NCBI GenBank assembly: GCA_019873685.1
Contig: JAIOAT010000015.1
Coordinates: 1 to 64,000, forward strand
Length of the DNA stretch: 64,000 nucleotides
Source of the DNA: Chloroflexota bacterium
Lineage (GTDB): Bacteria; Chloroflexota; Anaerolineae; Aggregatilineales; Ch27
Direction of reading: 5' to 3'
The notes under the pieces are model-generated. The model had not been told where the DNA came from. It saw only the letters and a program-made list of their open reading frames with translations, and searched no databases. Made by a program: the position numbers and the translations under genes. Each line of letters begins with the position of its first letter. Position 1 is the first letter of the stretch. Shown here in pieces: positions 30,290 through 39,678 of this stretch.

Positions 30290-30441
30290 AGTTTCTCCAA
30301 TCTGTTCTGGCGGGCTTTCGCCGCCGGGAAGGATGCAGGGGCAATTATAGCGCAGGTACTATCAGACAGCGCTTATCAGGCGGCACCAGTTCGTCTGCCT
30401 TAATGTTGACAGGGTATCCGCCCCCTGCCCTTCGCCGGGGA

Positions 30442-31944
30442 TCAGCGCCCGGCCTTGGCGGAGCCAACCTCCGCGCCGGGGAGCGCGGCAGCGCGTACCG
30501 CCCGCTGGCGGTTCTCGATCCGCACCCCCCACACGCCCAGCAGCACCAGCAGACCGGTCACCCCTGCCAGGACAAGGAAGGTCTCCGCCGTACCGGCGGC
30601 AATCGCGGCGGGCGGAGCAGCGCTGGCGTCGGTGATCGTCCCGGTCAGTTCCGGCGGCAGGTTGGCCAGTGTACGGCTGGCCCATAGCGCGCCAACGGCA
30701 GCCGTTCCAACAAGCTGGCCCATGTTGCGCGTCAGGGCCAGGAAGCTACCGGCCAGCCCCAGCCGTTCCCGCGGCACGCTGCCCATCACCGCGCTGTTGT
30801 TGGGCGCCTGGAACAGCCCGATGCCCAGGCCAGTCGGGGCGCTGAGCAGCGCGAACAGCGCCGGAGAAAGATCCGGGCGCACGAAGCTCGCCAACAGCCA
30901 GTACCCGCCCAGGCTGACCACCAGCCCGGCCAGCGAGATTTTCATGCTGCCGATCCGGTCGGATAGCCAGCCCGCCGCCGGGGCCATCAGGGCCATGCTG
31001 ATCGGCCATACGGCCAGAATCAAGCCGATGTCGGTCACTCGTACGCCTACGCTGAGTTCCAGAAAAAAGGGGATGATGATCCGGCTGGCGGCGGTGATGA
31101 AGATGACCACCGCCATAGTCAGGCTGATGGCAAACTGCGGGTTGCGGAACAGGGTCAGGTCAACCATCGGCTGCCGCACACGCAACTCGATCAGAATAAA
31201 CGCGGCAAAGAAGACAGCAAACACGCCGAACAGGGCCAGCGTGCGGCCATCCCCCCACCCCCAGCCCTGGCCCAGCGTCAGCGCGAGCATCAGCGCCCCC
31301 AGGCTGACGCCCAGTACCGCCGCACCCGCAAGGTCAAAACGCTGGCCAGGCCGCCGTTCGCCGGGCCGCACATGACGGTTGACCATCAACAGACCGATCG
31401 CTGTCACCGGCACGTTGACGTAGAAGATGGCGCGCCAGCCGACCTGATCGATCAGGATGCCGCCCAGCACCGGCCCGGTCAGGATGCCCGCCGAAACCAG
31501 CAACCCGCTGATGCCCAGCGCCCGCCCGCGCTCGGTCGGTGGGAACGCCTCCGTGATGATCGCCATGCCCAGCGCCTGCATCATCGCCGCGCCCACTGCC
31601 TGCACTACCCGGAAGCCGATCAGCATCCGTACATCCGGCGCCAGCCCGCACAGCGCCGACGCCGCCCCAAACACGGTCATCCCAATCAGATAGGGGCGCT
31701 TTTTGCCGACGATATCCCCCAGACGGCCCATGCTCAACAGCAGCACCGTCAACGTCAGCAGGTAGGAAAGCGTCACCCACTGGATGGTGGGGAAATCGGT
31801 CTGCAGCTGCCCGACCAGCGTAGGCAGGGCGACAGTGACGATCGTGCTGTCGATCGTCGCCAGAAAAGTGCCCATGCCAATCGCGATCAGCACCAGCCAC
31901 TTGCGGCTGTAATCCGGCGCGGGCGCGGTGGATGAGATGGTCAT
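30442..31944 (-). CDS. MFS drug exporter of the DHA2 (EmrB/QacA) type
   Basis: 500 residues with about 14 membrane helices. The first helix and loop (LATIDSTIVTVALPTL, GRLGDIVGKKR) and motif C in the fifth helix (GILTGPVLGGILIDQ) are those of proton-driven DHA2 exporters. GAGGAGG lies 4 bases before the ATG. Substrate unknown. There is no neighbouring regulator or periplasmic partner protein. Confidence 0.92.
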   Translation of the reverse strand: MTISSTAPAPDYSRKWLVLIAIGMGTFLATIDSTIVTVALPTLVGQLQTDFPTIQWVTLSYLLTLTVLLLSMGRLGDIVGKKRPYLIGMTVFGAASALCGLAPDVRMLIGFRVVQAVGAAMMQALGMAIITEAFPPTERGRALGISGLLVSAGILTGPVLGGILIDQVGWRAIFYVNVPVTAIGLLMVNRHVRPGERRPGQRFDLAGAAVLGVSLGALMLALTLGQGWGWGDGRTLALFGVFAVFFAAFILIELRVRQPMVDLTLFRNPQFAISLTMAVVIFITAASRIIIPFFLELSVGVRVTDIGLILAVWPISMALMAPAAGWLSDRIGSMKISLAGLVVSLGGYWLLASFVRPDLSPALFALLSAPTGLGIGLFQAPNNSAVMGSVPRERLGLAGSFLALTRNMGQLVGTAAVGALWASRTLANLPPELTGTITDASAAPPAAIAAGTAETFLVLAGVTGLLVLLGVWGVRIENRQRAVRAAALPGAEVGSAKAGR

Positions 31945-32096
31945 GGGGCCTCCTCACGGAGCAAGGCGGGCGTGTGCCATCCGGGCAGATGAATCCGGGT
32001 CAAAAGCATGGCGCTTTTTGGGCCGGGTGTCAATACTGAGGAGTCTGCAGGCGTTGCCCCGGCGGCGCTCTTACAGCCAGGAGCCACAATCACCGA

Positions 32097-32124
32097 GGTC
32101 GGGAGGCCAGAAGACCGGGAGGCC
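32097..32124. repeat. GGGAGRCC-type repeat, small patch
   Basis: Two near-copies of GTCGGGAGGCC / GACCGGGAGGCC separated by a few bases, of the same family as the larger patch at 46927. The intergenic stretch 31945-32162 otherwise shows nothing recognisable. Confidence 0.6.
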
Positions 32125-32162
32125 GCCGGGCATACCATTGGTTGCAATCACTGCTACCCGGA

Positions 32163-32342
32163 TCAACCTCCAGCGTCGCCGTTCCGCTGATCCGGCGGCG
32201 CAGCAAGATCGTCGTCATCCCGGGGCCAGCGGGGCGGGCCAGTCAGATCGCCGATCAGCCGCCGCAACGCCAGCACGCCGCCGATCACGATCACGCCCCA
32301 CACCAGCGCATCAAAGAGTTCGGGGGAAAGGAAGTCCAGCAT
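32163..32342 (-). CDS. Small single-helix membrane protein
   Basis: 59 residues from the ATG at 32342. One hydrophobic helix (about residues 9-28, ALVWGVIVIGGVLALRRL) is followed by an acidic and proline-rich tail with PPRWPRDDDD. It lies 49 bases after the lipoprotein gene on the same strand. The 14 bases up to and including the ATG are identical to those at the GH43 start. Coding by position and composition only; function unknown. Confidence 0.5.
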   Translation of the reverse strand: MLDFLSPELFDALVWGVIVIGGVLALRRLIGDLTGPPRWPRDDDDLAAPPDQRNGDAGG

Positions 32343-32390
32343 AGCCTTCAGAGTCCTCGGCAAATTGCGGCGTTACCGGCCAGTCGCGCT

Positions 32391-33926
32391 CTATTCCGCT
32401 GCTGGCAGCGTGGGCGCTGCCAGCCCCATGTTAACCCCCGGCACGCTGGCATAAACGGCGTAGGCGCTACCCTGCTGGGTGAAGAGTACGTTCGGGTTGC
32501 CGTGCAGGCCATGCAGATGCGCCCAGGCAAAGCGCAGCGGATCGGCTGTGGCCTCCCCCCCAGAAGCGGCATCTTCCTGCCAGGTCGGGGTAGCCAGCCG
32601 GCGCAGTGGCGGATATTCCTCCGGCCAGGCCACCAGCGCGTAGTCGATATCGCCCTCGTAGGCATCCGCCGGGCCGATACGTTCCGCTGACAAATACCCC
32701 GCCTCTGGCTCATAGGGCACCAGCGCAGCGATCCCGGCGCACGGGTTGCGGACACTGCGGGCATAGGCGCTGGTCGTGGTGAAAGTGCGGGTCAGTTCGC
32801 GGTCGCGGAGCTGGATCGTCACCACCTGCTGAACACGGTCCGGAGGGGCCGCTGTCGTCCCGGGCGCCTCGTCAAAGAAGCCGCTCTCAATCCAGCCATC
32901 CAGGAAGTCCTGCATCGCCGTCCGACTGAGTTTGCCAACCTGCACGCGCCCGATCGGCTGCTCGCTGACGATCACCCGCCCGTCGCCGAAGATCGAGCAG
33001 GCGGGCATGGCATTCAGCCCGACCGTGCGGTAAGGGCCGGGCAAGCCGCCGATCAGCCAAGCAGTGAAGACGCGCGCCTCAGCCTCCGGATACCAGGGCG
33101 TAGTCGGCGGCAAGGGCGCGGTGGGATCGCGCGGCTCCCGCGGGGTATCCAGGGTGATCCCTTCCACGCGCAGGATCACGCGGTAAGCCCGCTCGCCATC
33201 CCAGAAGCTGGCCCGCGCCCCGTAATCGCGCTGGACGGCCCAGATCGCCGCTACCTGCGCTTCGTCAGCATACCAGCGCGGCTGGTCAACCAGGGCCGCC
33301 AGGTCGGGTGCATCCGGCGGCCAGGGGAGGCGCACATCACCCGGTGCAGCGAGGGGGAAAACATGCAGCCAGCCGCCGGTCGGGATAATCTCCTGCGCCT
33401 CGTCCAGCTGGCGCAACGACTCGCACGCACCAAACAATGCGTCAAATGCCGCCGGCGCGGGCGTGATATCCGCCACCTGCACAGTGTGCGTTCCCAGCCC
33501 TTCCACCCGGATGAGCAACTCGCGCACCGGCCCCAGGTTCGGCCCGATCACCGGTTCCAGGGCAAAGAAGCCAGAGTCGATCACGCGCTCCAGCAGGGCG
33601 GCCAGCGCCGCCGGATCGACCCGGCTCTCCAGCAGGCGACCCAGCGCCCCCTGCGCCGCCGCAGCGGCGTCCGGCGGTTCCACCCAGCGCACACGGCCAT
33701 CCCCAAAGACCGCACAGGCAGGCACACGGGCGGCAAAATCAGCGTCGGAAAGCGGCACGCTAAAGCGATCGCTGCGGAGGAGCACGACCGAGGCGCGCTC
33801 ATCCCAGTGGTAGGCAGGCGGCGTGGGCACTGGCGTAGCCGGGACGGCCTGGCGGGGCAGCAAATCGCAGGCGGCCAGCAGGAACAATGCCAGCAGGCAG
33901 AGGGGAAGCAGGCGACGGCGGATCAT
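32391..33926 (-). CDS. Lipoprotein with two copies of a C-x-[IV]-FGDGR domain
   Basis: 511 residues. The signal peptide ends in the lipobox LLAAC, so the protein is membrane-anchored outside the cell. Two repeats are visible: VPACAVFGDGRVRWVE near residue 70 and MPACSIFGDGRVIVSE near 307, each followed by a helix containing IDSGFF or IESGFF. The same domain occurs once in the neighbouring upstream gene. No known family recognised. The start overlaps the upstream stop (ATGA), so both are translated from one message. Confidence 0.85.
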   Translation of the reverse strand: MIRRRLLPLCLLALFLLAACDLLPRQAVPATPVPTPPAYHWDERASVVLLRSDRFSVPLSDADFAARVPACAVFGDGRVRWVEPPDAAAAAQGALGRLLESRVDPAALAALLERVIDSGFFALEPVIGPNLGPVRELLIRVEGLGTHTVQVADITPAPAAFDALFGACESLRQLDEAQEIIPTGGWLHVFPLAAPGDVRLPWPPDAPDLAALVDQPRWYADEAQVAAIWAVQRDYGARASFWDGERAYRVILRVEGITLDTPREPRDPTAPLPPTTPWYPEAEARVFTAWLIGGLPGPYRTVGLNAMPACSIFGDGRVIVSEQPIGRVQVGKLSRTAMQDFLDGWIESGFFDEAPGTTAAPPDRVQQVVTIQLRDRELTRTFTTTSAYARSVRNPCAGIAALVPYEPEAGYLSAERIGPADAYEGDIDYALVAWPEEYPPLRRLATPTWQEDAASGGEATADPLRFAWAHLHGLHGNPNVLFTQQGSAYAVYASVPGVNMGLAAPTLPAAE

Positions 33927-34717
33927 GGGGCAGCCGGGGCGGCAGGCTGGAGGCCCGGCACCTCCACCAGCAGACGGTAGACAATACCCTCTTCGCGGAT
34001 GTGCAGGCGACCCTGCCGGGCCAGGTTCCAGGCGGCGGCGGCCAGGTCTCCGGTGGCCCAGCGCGGCTTTTCCGGCGGGATGTCTGCCAGCCGCACGTCG
34101 GGGAAGCGCACGGCATAACCCGCCCAGGAAATCGCTGGCAGGTGAATCTCCTCAGGAACCGGCATGGCGCTCACCCAGGCCCCGGTGGGAACGTAAAGTA
34201 CTGGCGTGGCGCTCAGCCCCCGGCAACGGGCCAGCAGATCAGCGAAGGCGTTCGGCGGCCAGTTGGAATCGGCGGTCACTACGTGCGGTTCTCCGAACAG
34301 CGCCAGCAGGATGTACTCGCGCAGCAAACCGCCACCGGAAGGGGCAGGCGTACCGATGATCTGCGGCTCCCACTGGTAGAAGCCAGACAGCACGACTTCC
34401 TCCAGAAACGCGCGCATCGTCGCCTCGTCCAGGCGATCCTCCAGCACTTCCTCCGGTGTGATGCCGGGGTTCACCCAGACAATATGCCCGTCGCCAAAGA
34501 TCGTGCACAGCGGGACGGCATTGCGGATGCTGGCCGGGTCGCCGCCAGCCGTTCCGCTGTCCGCGCGGAAGATGACCGCGTCCGGGGAGCGGTCCCATTC
34601 GATTCGCTCGCTGACCGGCGCCGCCGCGTCCTCAGTCAACAGGGACGCCGGACTTCCGCCCGGTGCGCACGCTGCCAGACCGACTGCGAGCAGGATCACC
34701 ATCCACGCACGCTGCAT
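33923..34717 (-). CDS. Lipoprotein with one C-x-[IV]-FGDG domain
   Basis: 264 residues from the ATG at 34717, with AAGGG 7 bases upstream. The lipobox is VGLAAC at about residues 12-17. A single copy of the repeat is seen as VPLCTIFGDGHIVWVN with VVLSGFYQWEP downstream. It is the upstream partner of the two-copy lipoprotein with which it overlaps by 4 bases. The order of shared blocks (Trp-Asp start, FGDG, SGF[FY]) points to duplication of one ancestral domain. Function unknown. Confidence 0.83.
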   Translation of the reverse strand: MQRAWMVILLAVGLAACAPGGSPASLLTEDAAAPVSERIEWDRSPDAVIFRADSGTAGGDPASIRNAVPLCTIFGDGHIVWVNPGITPEEVLEDRLDEATMRAFLEEVVLSGFYQWEPQIIGTPAPSGGGLLREYILLALFGEPHVVTADSNWPPNAFADLLARCRGLSATPVLYVPTGAWVSAMPVPEEIHLPAISWAGYAVRFPDVRLADIPPEKPRWATGDLAAAAWNLARQGRLHIREEGIVYRLLVEVPGLQPAAPAAP

Positions 34718-34892
34718 CACTTTGCCCTTCCGGCGCTCCGGCTAAAGGCCAGAGCTGCTTCCCCTGCATTGTAGCCCCGGCCAGGGAAGCGCGGCAAGCC
34801 AGCGTCATTGCTGACGGAGTCGATCATAGCGGGCCGGGCGGCGTCAGGTGTGGGAAGGGGGTACCAGGCCAGGAGCAATCGGCGAAAAGACA

Positions 34893-34919
34893 GGCCTCCC
34901 ACGCCAGGCGCGGGAGGCC
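34893..34919 (-). terminator. Terminator of the SH3-domain lipoprotein gene
   Basis: On the minus strand an 8-bp stem (GGCCTCCC with GGGAGGCC) is followed by a short T-rich stretch (TGTCTTTTC). It lies 30 bases past the stop at 34949. Confidence 0.65.
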
Positions 34920-34948
34920 CGTGATAGTGCAAACGGCAGCGGCAGCCG

Positions 34949-36010
34949 CTACTTGACCTCGACCGTGATACGCTCCTCGCGCACGCTGTCATCCGGCAGC
35001 ACTACGCGCAGGGTGAACGTTGTCGTAGCGTTGACCGTCTGCTCGATGCCGCCGGGATTGCTGCCAGTGGCCGGGTTATTCTGGAAGTAGACGGCCTTGA
35101 CGCCGGAGACTTCCCAGTAGAAACGGATGACCGTACCCGCGCTGACGGCGGTACCCGGATAGGTCGACCAGAAGCGGATCGACGGGCCAGCCGGGACGGC
35201 AGTCGCAGGAACGGCGGTCGGCTGTGGCACAGCGGTTGGCGGAGGCGGTGGGACGTTGATCACCGGCAGCGTGCTGACATCGCCGGTGATGGTCATCAGC
35301 TCGCCGTACACCCACCCTTCGCTCAGGCCATAAGGCAGGCGGAACCACGTGCTATCGGCGTTGCGGCCGGTGAGTTGCGTCTCATAGTTGGCCAGCAGAC
35401 TGCCGATGATCGGGTAGAACGTGCTCGGCCCGCCGCGCACATTGACGCCCATCGTGGTCACGCCACGGGGGCCGGTCGGAGTATCGGTCGGCGCGGGGGT
35501 GGCTGTTGGCTGCACCGCGGGGACTTCGGTCGTCTCCTGCGGGACTGGCGTCGGCTCCAGGGTAGGCGTAGGGGCGACCGTCGGCGGCGCTTCGACCACG
35601 GTGACGCTGATCGTCTCCGGGGCGCTGCTGGTGCCATCCGCGCGGCGCGCGATGGCGGTGATGGAGTGCGCGCCAACGCCCTGAGCAGACCAGTTGAAAT
35701 TGGCCATCAACGCGCCCTGCCCGGCGGCATTGGGGGCCGGCATGCTACCAAAAGGCCGGTCATCGATCAGTAGTTCCAGTGTGCTGACGCCCGGGCCGGA
35801 ATCGGTGCCGACGACCTGAATCACAACCGTCGTCCCTTCAGCGAACGACATCCCGTTCACCGGTACGCGGATCGATACCTCCGGCGCATTGGCCGCCGGT
35901 TGCTGATCAACGGTCGTGTCCCCTCCGCTGCCCGGCAGGTTCAGGTTGCACGCCATGGCTGCCAGGGCCAGCAGCGTTACTGCAAGCACAATGAAGGGCC
36001 TGCGGGTCAT
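34949..36010 (-). CDS. Lipoprotein with Ig-like, SH3 and W-x-V-x-G domains
   Basis: 353 residues from the ATG at 36010 (GGAG 8 bases upstream). The lipobox is AAMAC. A first Ig-like domain (about 45-135, with SVTVVEAPP at its end) leads to a Thr/Pro linker, then a bacterial SH3 domain (MGVNVRGGPSTFYPIIG), a second Pro-rich linker, and a C-terminal domain with FYWEVSGVKAVYF. That last domain matches the two extracytoplasmic domains of the membrane protein at 18832. Such proteins bind the cell surface or peptidoglycan; no enzyme is seen. Confidence 0.85.
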   Translation of the reverse strand: MTRRPFIVLAVTLLALAAMACNLNLPGSGGDTTVDQQPAANAPEVSIRVPVNGMSFAEGTTVVIQVVGTDSGPGVSTLELLIDDRPFGSMPAPNAAGQGALMANFNWSAQGVGAHSITAIARRADGTSSAPETISVTVVEAPPTVAPTPTLEPTPVPQETTEVPAVQPTATPAPTDTPTGPRGVTTMGVNVRGGPSTFYPIIGSLLANYETQLTGRNADSTWFRLPYGLSEGWVYGELMTITGDVSTLPVINVPPPPPTAVPQPTAVPATAVPAGPSIRFWSTYPGTAVSAGTVIRFYWEVSGVKAVYFQNNPATGSNPGGIEQTVNATTTFTLRVVLPDDSVREERITVEVK

Positions 36011-36117
36011 GTGCATGTCTCCCATCAGGTGTAAGCCCGTTCGAACACCGCTAGACTAGCGCAATACGCGCCGCCGCGCAACGCGCCGCAAGTCCCATGT
36101 CCCGGTCGGCGATGCAG

Positions 36118-36137
36118 GCGGGAGGCCGGAGGCCGGG
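36118..36137. repeat. GGGAGGCC repeat, two short units
   Basis: GCGGGAGGCCGGAGGCCGGG, two overlapping units of the repeat family also found at 32097 and 46927. It lies in the 293-base gap between divergent genes, where no other structure is clear. Confidence 0.5.
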
Positions 36138-36303
36138 TGCATGGCTGCCTGTGACCTGCCGCCCCCCACCCCTACTGCCTGTTCCCCGGAGCAGAGAAGC
36201 CATCTTCCCAGCGCGGGGCAAAATCCGGTATGCTGTAGTAAACGTTCGAATTTTCACAAAACATTACCCGGCTGCCGAAATCAGGAGATAGAAAGGCTGG
36301 CCC

Positions 36304-37764
36304 ATGATCGAACGCAAGGAGTCCATCGCCCCCCGCCTGGACAAAGAGGCCCGGCGGCAGAGAATGGCCCTGCCGCCCCAACCCGTGCTGGAGCGCAGCG
36401 CCGCCGAGCGACTGCGGGACTTCGCGGAGACGGCCATCCCGTTCAGCCCGGAGCAGGCGATGGCGGAAGCCTCGCGCTGCCTGCTGTGCCCCGGCGCGCC
36501 CTGCGCCGCGCATTGCCTGCTGAGCAACGACATTCCCGGTGCCATGTGGCTGATCAGCCAGGGCGACTTTCTGGGCGCGGCGGCGCTCTACCGCCAGACC
36601 AGCCCCATGCCGGAAATCTGCAGTCGGATCTGCCCGCAACAGTCGTTGTGTGAGGGCGCGTGTGTGCTGGGCAAGAGCGGGACACCCATCGCCCTGGGTC
36701 GCCTGGAGCGGTTCGTGGCGGATTACGAACGCGCCCATGACGGCCATACTGTGGTCGATGCGCCGGACACCGGTTTCCGCGTGGCCGTGATCGGTTCCGG
36801 CCCGGCGGGGATCGCCGCCGCTGACTGGCTGCGGCGGGCCGGGCACGCCGTGACCATCTACGAAGCCCTGCCGGAACCGGGCGGCCTGCTGGTCTACGGC
36901 ATCCCTACCTTCAAGCTGGACAAGCGCGTCGTCCGGGAGAAGCTCGACCACCTGCGGGCGCGGGGCGTCACCCTGATCTGCAACGTCCACGTGGGGCGGG
37001 ACGTGCCCTTTGAGGCCGTCCGCCAGCAGCATGACGCCGTGTTCATCGGCACCGGCGCCAACGTTGACGCCACTGCCCGGATCGACGGCATTTCGTTGCC
37101 GGGAGTTCTGCAGGCGACGCCCTTCTTAATCCAGGCTAACCTGCCGCCTGCCCTCTGGCCCGCCAGCCTGCCGCCCGGACCGCCGCCGGTAGGCCGCCAG
37201 ATCACCGTTTTTGGCGGCGGCGATACGGCGATGGACTGCGTCCGCAGCGCCCTGCGTCTGCAACAACGAGCCGGTTACCCGCTGAATGTCACCTGTGTCT
37301 ACCGCCGCACCGAGGAGGAAATGCCCGGCAACCGCCACGACCGGCAACTGGCCCGCGAGGAAGGCGGGCAATTCCTGTTCCTGGCGGCGCCAACCCGTTT
37401 CCTGCCCGATCAGGATGGCCGCCTGCGGGCTGTCGAGTGCATCCGTATGCGGCTGGGGGAGCCGGATGACAGCGGTCGCCGCCGCCCGGTGCCGATCGAA
37501 GGCAGCGAATTCACGCTGGAAACCGATCTGGCTGTGCTGGCGCTGGGCTACTGGGCCGACCCCCGGCTGGGCGAGGCGATACCCGGCCTGCAGACGCATG
37601 ACAACGGCCTGATCACAGTTGACCCGGAAACCGGCCAGACCTCAGTGCCGGGCGTCTTTGCCGGCGGCGATAACGTCACCGGCCCCGACCTGGTCGGGCG
37701 AGCCGCGGCGGCAGGCATCCGCGCCGCCAGGGCCATCGACGCCTATCTGCAGACCAGGCGCTGA
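36304..37764 (+). CDS. GltD-like Fe-S flavoprotein oxidoreductase
   Basis: 486 residues, ATG with AAGG 7 bases upstream. Eight N-terminal cysteines (59, 62, 67, 71, 106, 110, 116, 120) bind two [4Fe-4S] clusters; FAD- and NAD(P)H-binding Rossmann motifs follow (VIGSGPAGIAAADWL near 161 and VFGGGDTAMDC near 302), as do PGGLLVYGIPTFKLD and PGVFAGGDNVTGPDLV. This is the glutamate synthase small-subunit/NfnL/SudA family. No large GOGAT subunit or NfnS partner is adjacent, so it may move electrons between NAD(P)H and ferredoxin or serve a distant partner. The reaction cannot be fixed. Confidence 0.9.
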   Translation: MIERKESIAPRLDKEARRQRMALPPQPVLERSAAERLRDFAETAIPFSPEQAMAEASRCLLCPGAPCAAHCLLSNDIPGAMWLISQGDFLGAAALYRQTSPMPEICSRICPQQSLCEGACVLGKSGTPIALGRLERFVADYERAHDGHTVVDAPDTGFRVAVIGSGPAGIAAADWLRRAGHAVTIYEALPEPGGLLVYGIPTFKLDKRVVREKLDHLRARGVTLICNVHVGRDVPFEAVRQQHDAVFIGTGANVDATARIDGISLPGVLQATPFLIQANLPPALWPASLPPGPPPVGRQITVFGGGDTAMDCVRSALRLQQRAGYPLNVTCVYRRTEEEMPGNRHDRQLAREEGGQFLFLAAPTRFLPDQDGRLRAVECIRMRLGEPDDSGRRRPVPIEGSEFTLETDLAVLALGYWADPRLGEAIPGLQTHDNGLITVDPETGQTSVPGVFAGGDNVTGPDLVGRAAAAGIRAARAIDAYLQTRR

Positions 37765-37814
37765 GGCGGGTCTGCGCCATCGCACGATTCGGAGTTACCG
37801 AAAGCGGGAGAACC

Positions 37815-38087
37815 ATGACTCAACAGCAGCAGTGGGAATACTGGAGCGGCATCCTGTGGGCTGAGCAAAAGCGCAAGAGTAAGGAAAGCGACGCAGAGGC
37901 CCTGCCCATCTACGCCCCTCAGCACCTGATCCCGGAACTGAATGCGCTGGGCGCTGAAGGCTGGGAGCTGGTGCATATGCAGCCGGTTTACGCCGGGCAC
38001 AACCACGACGTGCTGGCCTTTGCTAGCGATGCACGCCTGTGGACGCAAGCTTACTTTTGCGTGTTCAAGCGCCCGGTCAGTTTTTAG
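37815..38087 (+). CDS. Small DUF4177-like protein
   Basis: 90 residues, ATG with GGGAG 4 bases upstream. The central LNALGAEGWELVHMQPV is typical of the small DUF4177 family, known for the same Gly-x-x-GWELV turn. Function unknown. It lies 50 bases after the GltD-like gene and may be cotranscribed. Confidence 0.75.
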   Translation: MTQQQQWEYWSGILWAEQKRKSKESDAEALPIYAPQHLIPELNALGAEGWELVHMQPVYAGHNHDVLAFASDARLWTQAYFCVFKRPVSF

Positions 38088-38197
38088 CGGCGCAAACGCT
38101 CCGGATCGGCTATAGTCAGGCGTGGTCGCCCGCCGGCGGCGTTTCTTGCTGGCGGGCGTTGCGCTGATTGCTGCACCTTCCGGAGCCAGACAATCCT

Positions 38198-38923
38198 GTG
38201 ACCGTTCTACCTGAACTGTTCCTGGCGGCGCTGCTGATCGGGCTTTCCAAGGGGGGGCTGGCCGGAGCGCTGGGCGGGCTGGTTGTCCCCCTGCTCAGCA
38301 CGGTCATGCCCGTCTCTCAGGCGGTCGGCCTGACGTTGCCCCTGCTCATGATCGGCGACGTTTTCGCCCTGCGGGCCTTCTGGCGGCAGTGGGATGGGCG
38401 GCTGCTGCGGCTACTGATGCCCGCCGCTGTCGCGGGCATCCTGGCCGGGGTCGCTTTGCTGACCCGCCTGCCGGACGTGACCCTGCGACGCATCCTGGGC
38501 CTGTTTACACTGGTGGCTGTCGCCTACAAGCTGAGCAGCGACCGCCTGCGCGCCCTGCATTACACGCCCCACCCCTGGCACGGCGCGCTGGCGGGCGGAC
38601 TATCCGGCTTCGCCTCCGCCCTGGCCAACGCCGGCGGCCCGCCAATCACGATCTACCTGCTCTTGCAGCGCCTGACGCCGCTGGCCTTCCTGGGCACCAA
38701 TGCCCTGTTCTTTGCCATTGTCAACGTGATCAAGTTGCCTTTCTTCCTGGGGGCCAGCGTGATCGACGCCGATCAGCTCCTGGGGGCGATCTGGGTGTTG
38801 CCGCTGATCCCGGCTGGCATCTGGCTGAGCAAGCAACTGATGACCCGGATCAATCGCCAGGCTTTTGAGTGGCTGATGCTGGTCCTGCTGACCTATAGCG
38901 GCTTTTCCCTGTTGCTGCGCTGA
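38198..38923 (+). CDS. TauE/SafE-family sulfite or anion exporter
   Basis: 241 residues from a GTG at 38198 (an in-frame TTG at 38168 is possible; neither has an ideal ribosome site). About eight membrane helices with the two family signatures: GLSKGGLAGALGGLVVPLLS in the first half and GGLSGFASALANAGGPP in the second. These permeases move sulfite, sulfoacetate or other organosulfonates, or act without known substrate. No sulfur gene is adjacent. A TATAGT -10-like box lies at 38111. Confidence 0.88.
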   Translation: MTVLPELFLAALLIGLSKGGLAGALGGLVVPLLSTVMPVSQAVGLTLPLLMIGDVFALRAFWRQWDGRLLRLLMPAAVAGILAGVALLTRLPDVTLRRILGLFTLVAVAYKLSSDRLRALHYTPHPWHGALAGGLSGFASALANAGGPPITIYLLLQRLTPLAFLGTNALFFAIVNVIKLPFFLGASVIDADQLLGAIWVLPLIPAGIWLSKQLMTRINRQAFEWLMLVLLTYSGFSLLLR

Positions 38924-39045
38924 CAGCCGATCCCGGGGCGGCGCATGAGAAGATGGTGAGAGTCGAGCGGCAGGCCAGCAACAGGATTGCCAGGACTGCC
39001 GGGCTTCGGGTATTTTAGAGGCAAATCAGAACCGCTTCATCCTAA

Positions 39046-39651
39046 ATGCGGAGAAAGCCCATCGTGCCCAGCAAAATCAAATCCTCACGCCGCACTCCTG
39101 CCACCGGCCTCCGCCGCTATCTGACGGTTGAACGCGTCGTCATCGGCGGCGCGGTTGGTTTCACCATCCTCTTCCTGGCCGCGATGGTGATGGGCAGCGT
39201 CGTCAACGCGCCGCCTGATGTCAACCTGGCCGCCGTGCCTGATAACAGCCAGGCCTTCCCCATCCAGAGTCGCGAACACATTCAGCCGGGCGCCCAGCAC
39301 CCGCCCTACAACTCCAACCCACCGACCGGCGGCTGGCACTACGCTCAGACAGCCCGCACCGGCGTCTACACGGAAGCACTGGCGGATGAAACGCTGGTGC
39401 ACAACCTGGAGCACGGGCATGTCTGGCTATCCTACCGGGACGCTGATGATGAAGAAGCGCTGGCCGTCCTGCGCGATCTGCAACGTTTTTACCCGGACTA
39501 CGTGATCGTCACCCACCGCCCGCAGAACGATACCCGTATCGCCGCAGCGGCCTGGGGGCGGTTGTTGACGCTGGACGAGCCGGATGTGGCCCAGTTGCAG
39601 GCCTTCGTCGTGCGTTACCGTGAGCGCGCACCGGAGAACATTCCGGGGTAG
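39046..39651 (+). CDS. DUF3105 membrane-anchored protein
   Basis: 201 residues; ATG at 39046 or possibly GTG at 39064. One N-terminal helix (about 29-50) anchors an extracytoplasmic domain with the DUF3105 core: YNSNPPTGGWHYAQ and HNLEHGHVWLSY. Conserved His residues suggest metal binding, but no activity is known. Such proteins are frequent in Actinobacteria and Chloroflexota. Confidence 0.85.
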   Translation: MRRKPIVPSKIKSSRRTPATGLRRYLTVERVVIGGAVGFTILFLAAMVMGSVVNAPPDVNLAAVPDNSQAFPIQSREHIQPGAQHPPYNSNPPTGGWHYAQTARTGVYTEALADETLVHNLEHGHVWLSYRDADDEEALAVLRDLQRFYPDYVIVTHRPQNDTRIAAAAWGRLLTLDEPDVAQLQAFVVRYRERAPENIPG

Positions 39652-39678
39652 ACTGACCCGCTTACCGGCAGGGGAGAT

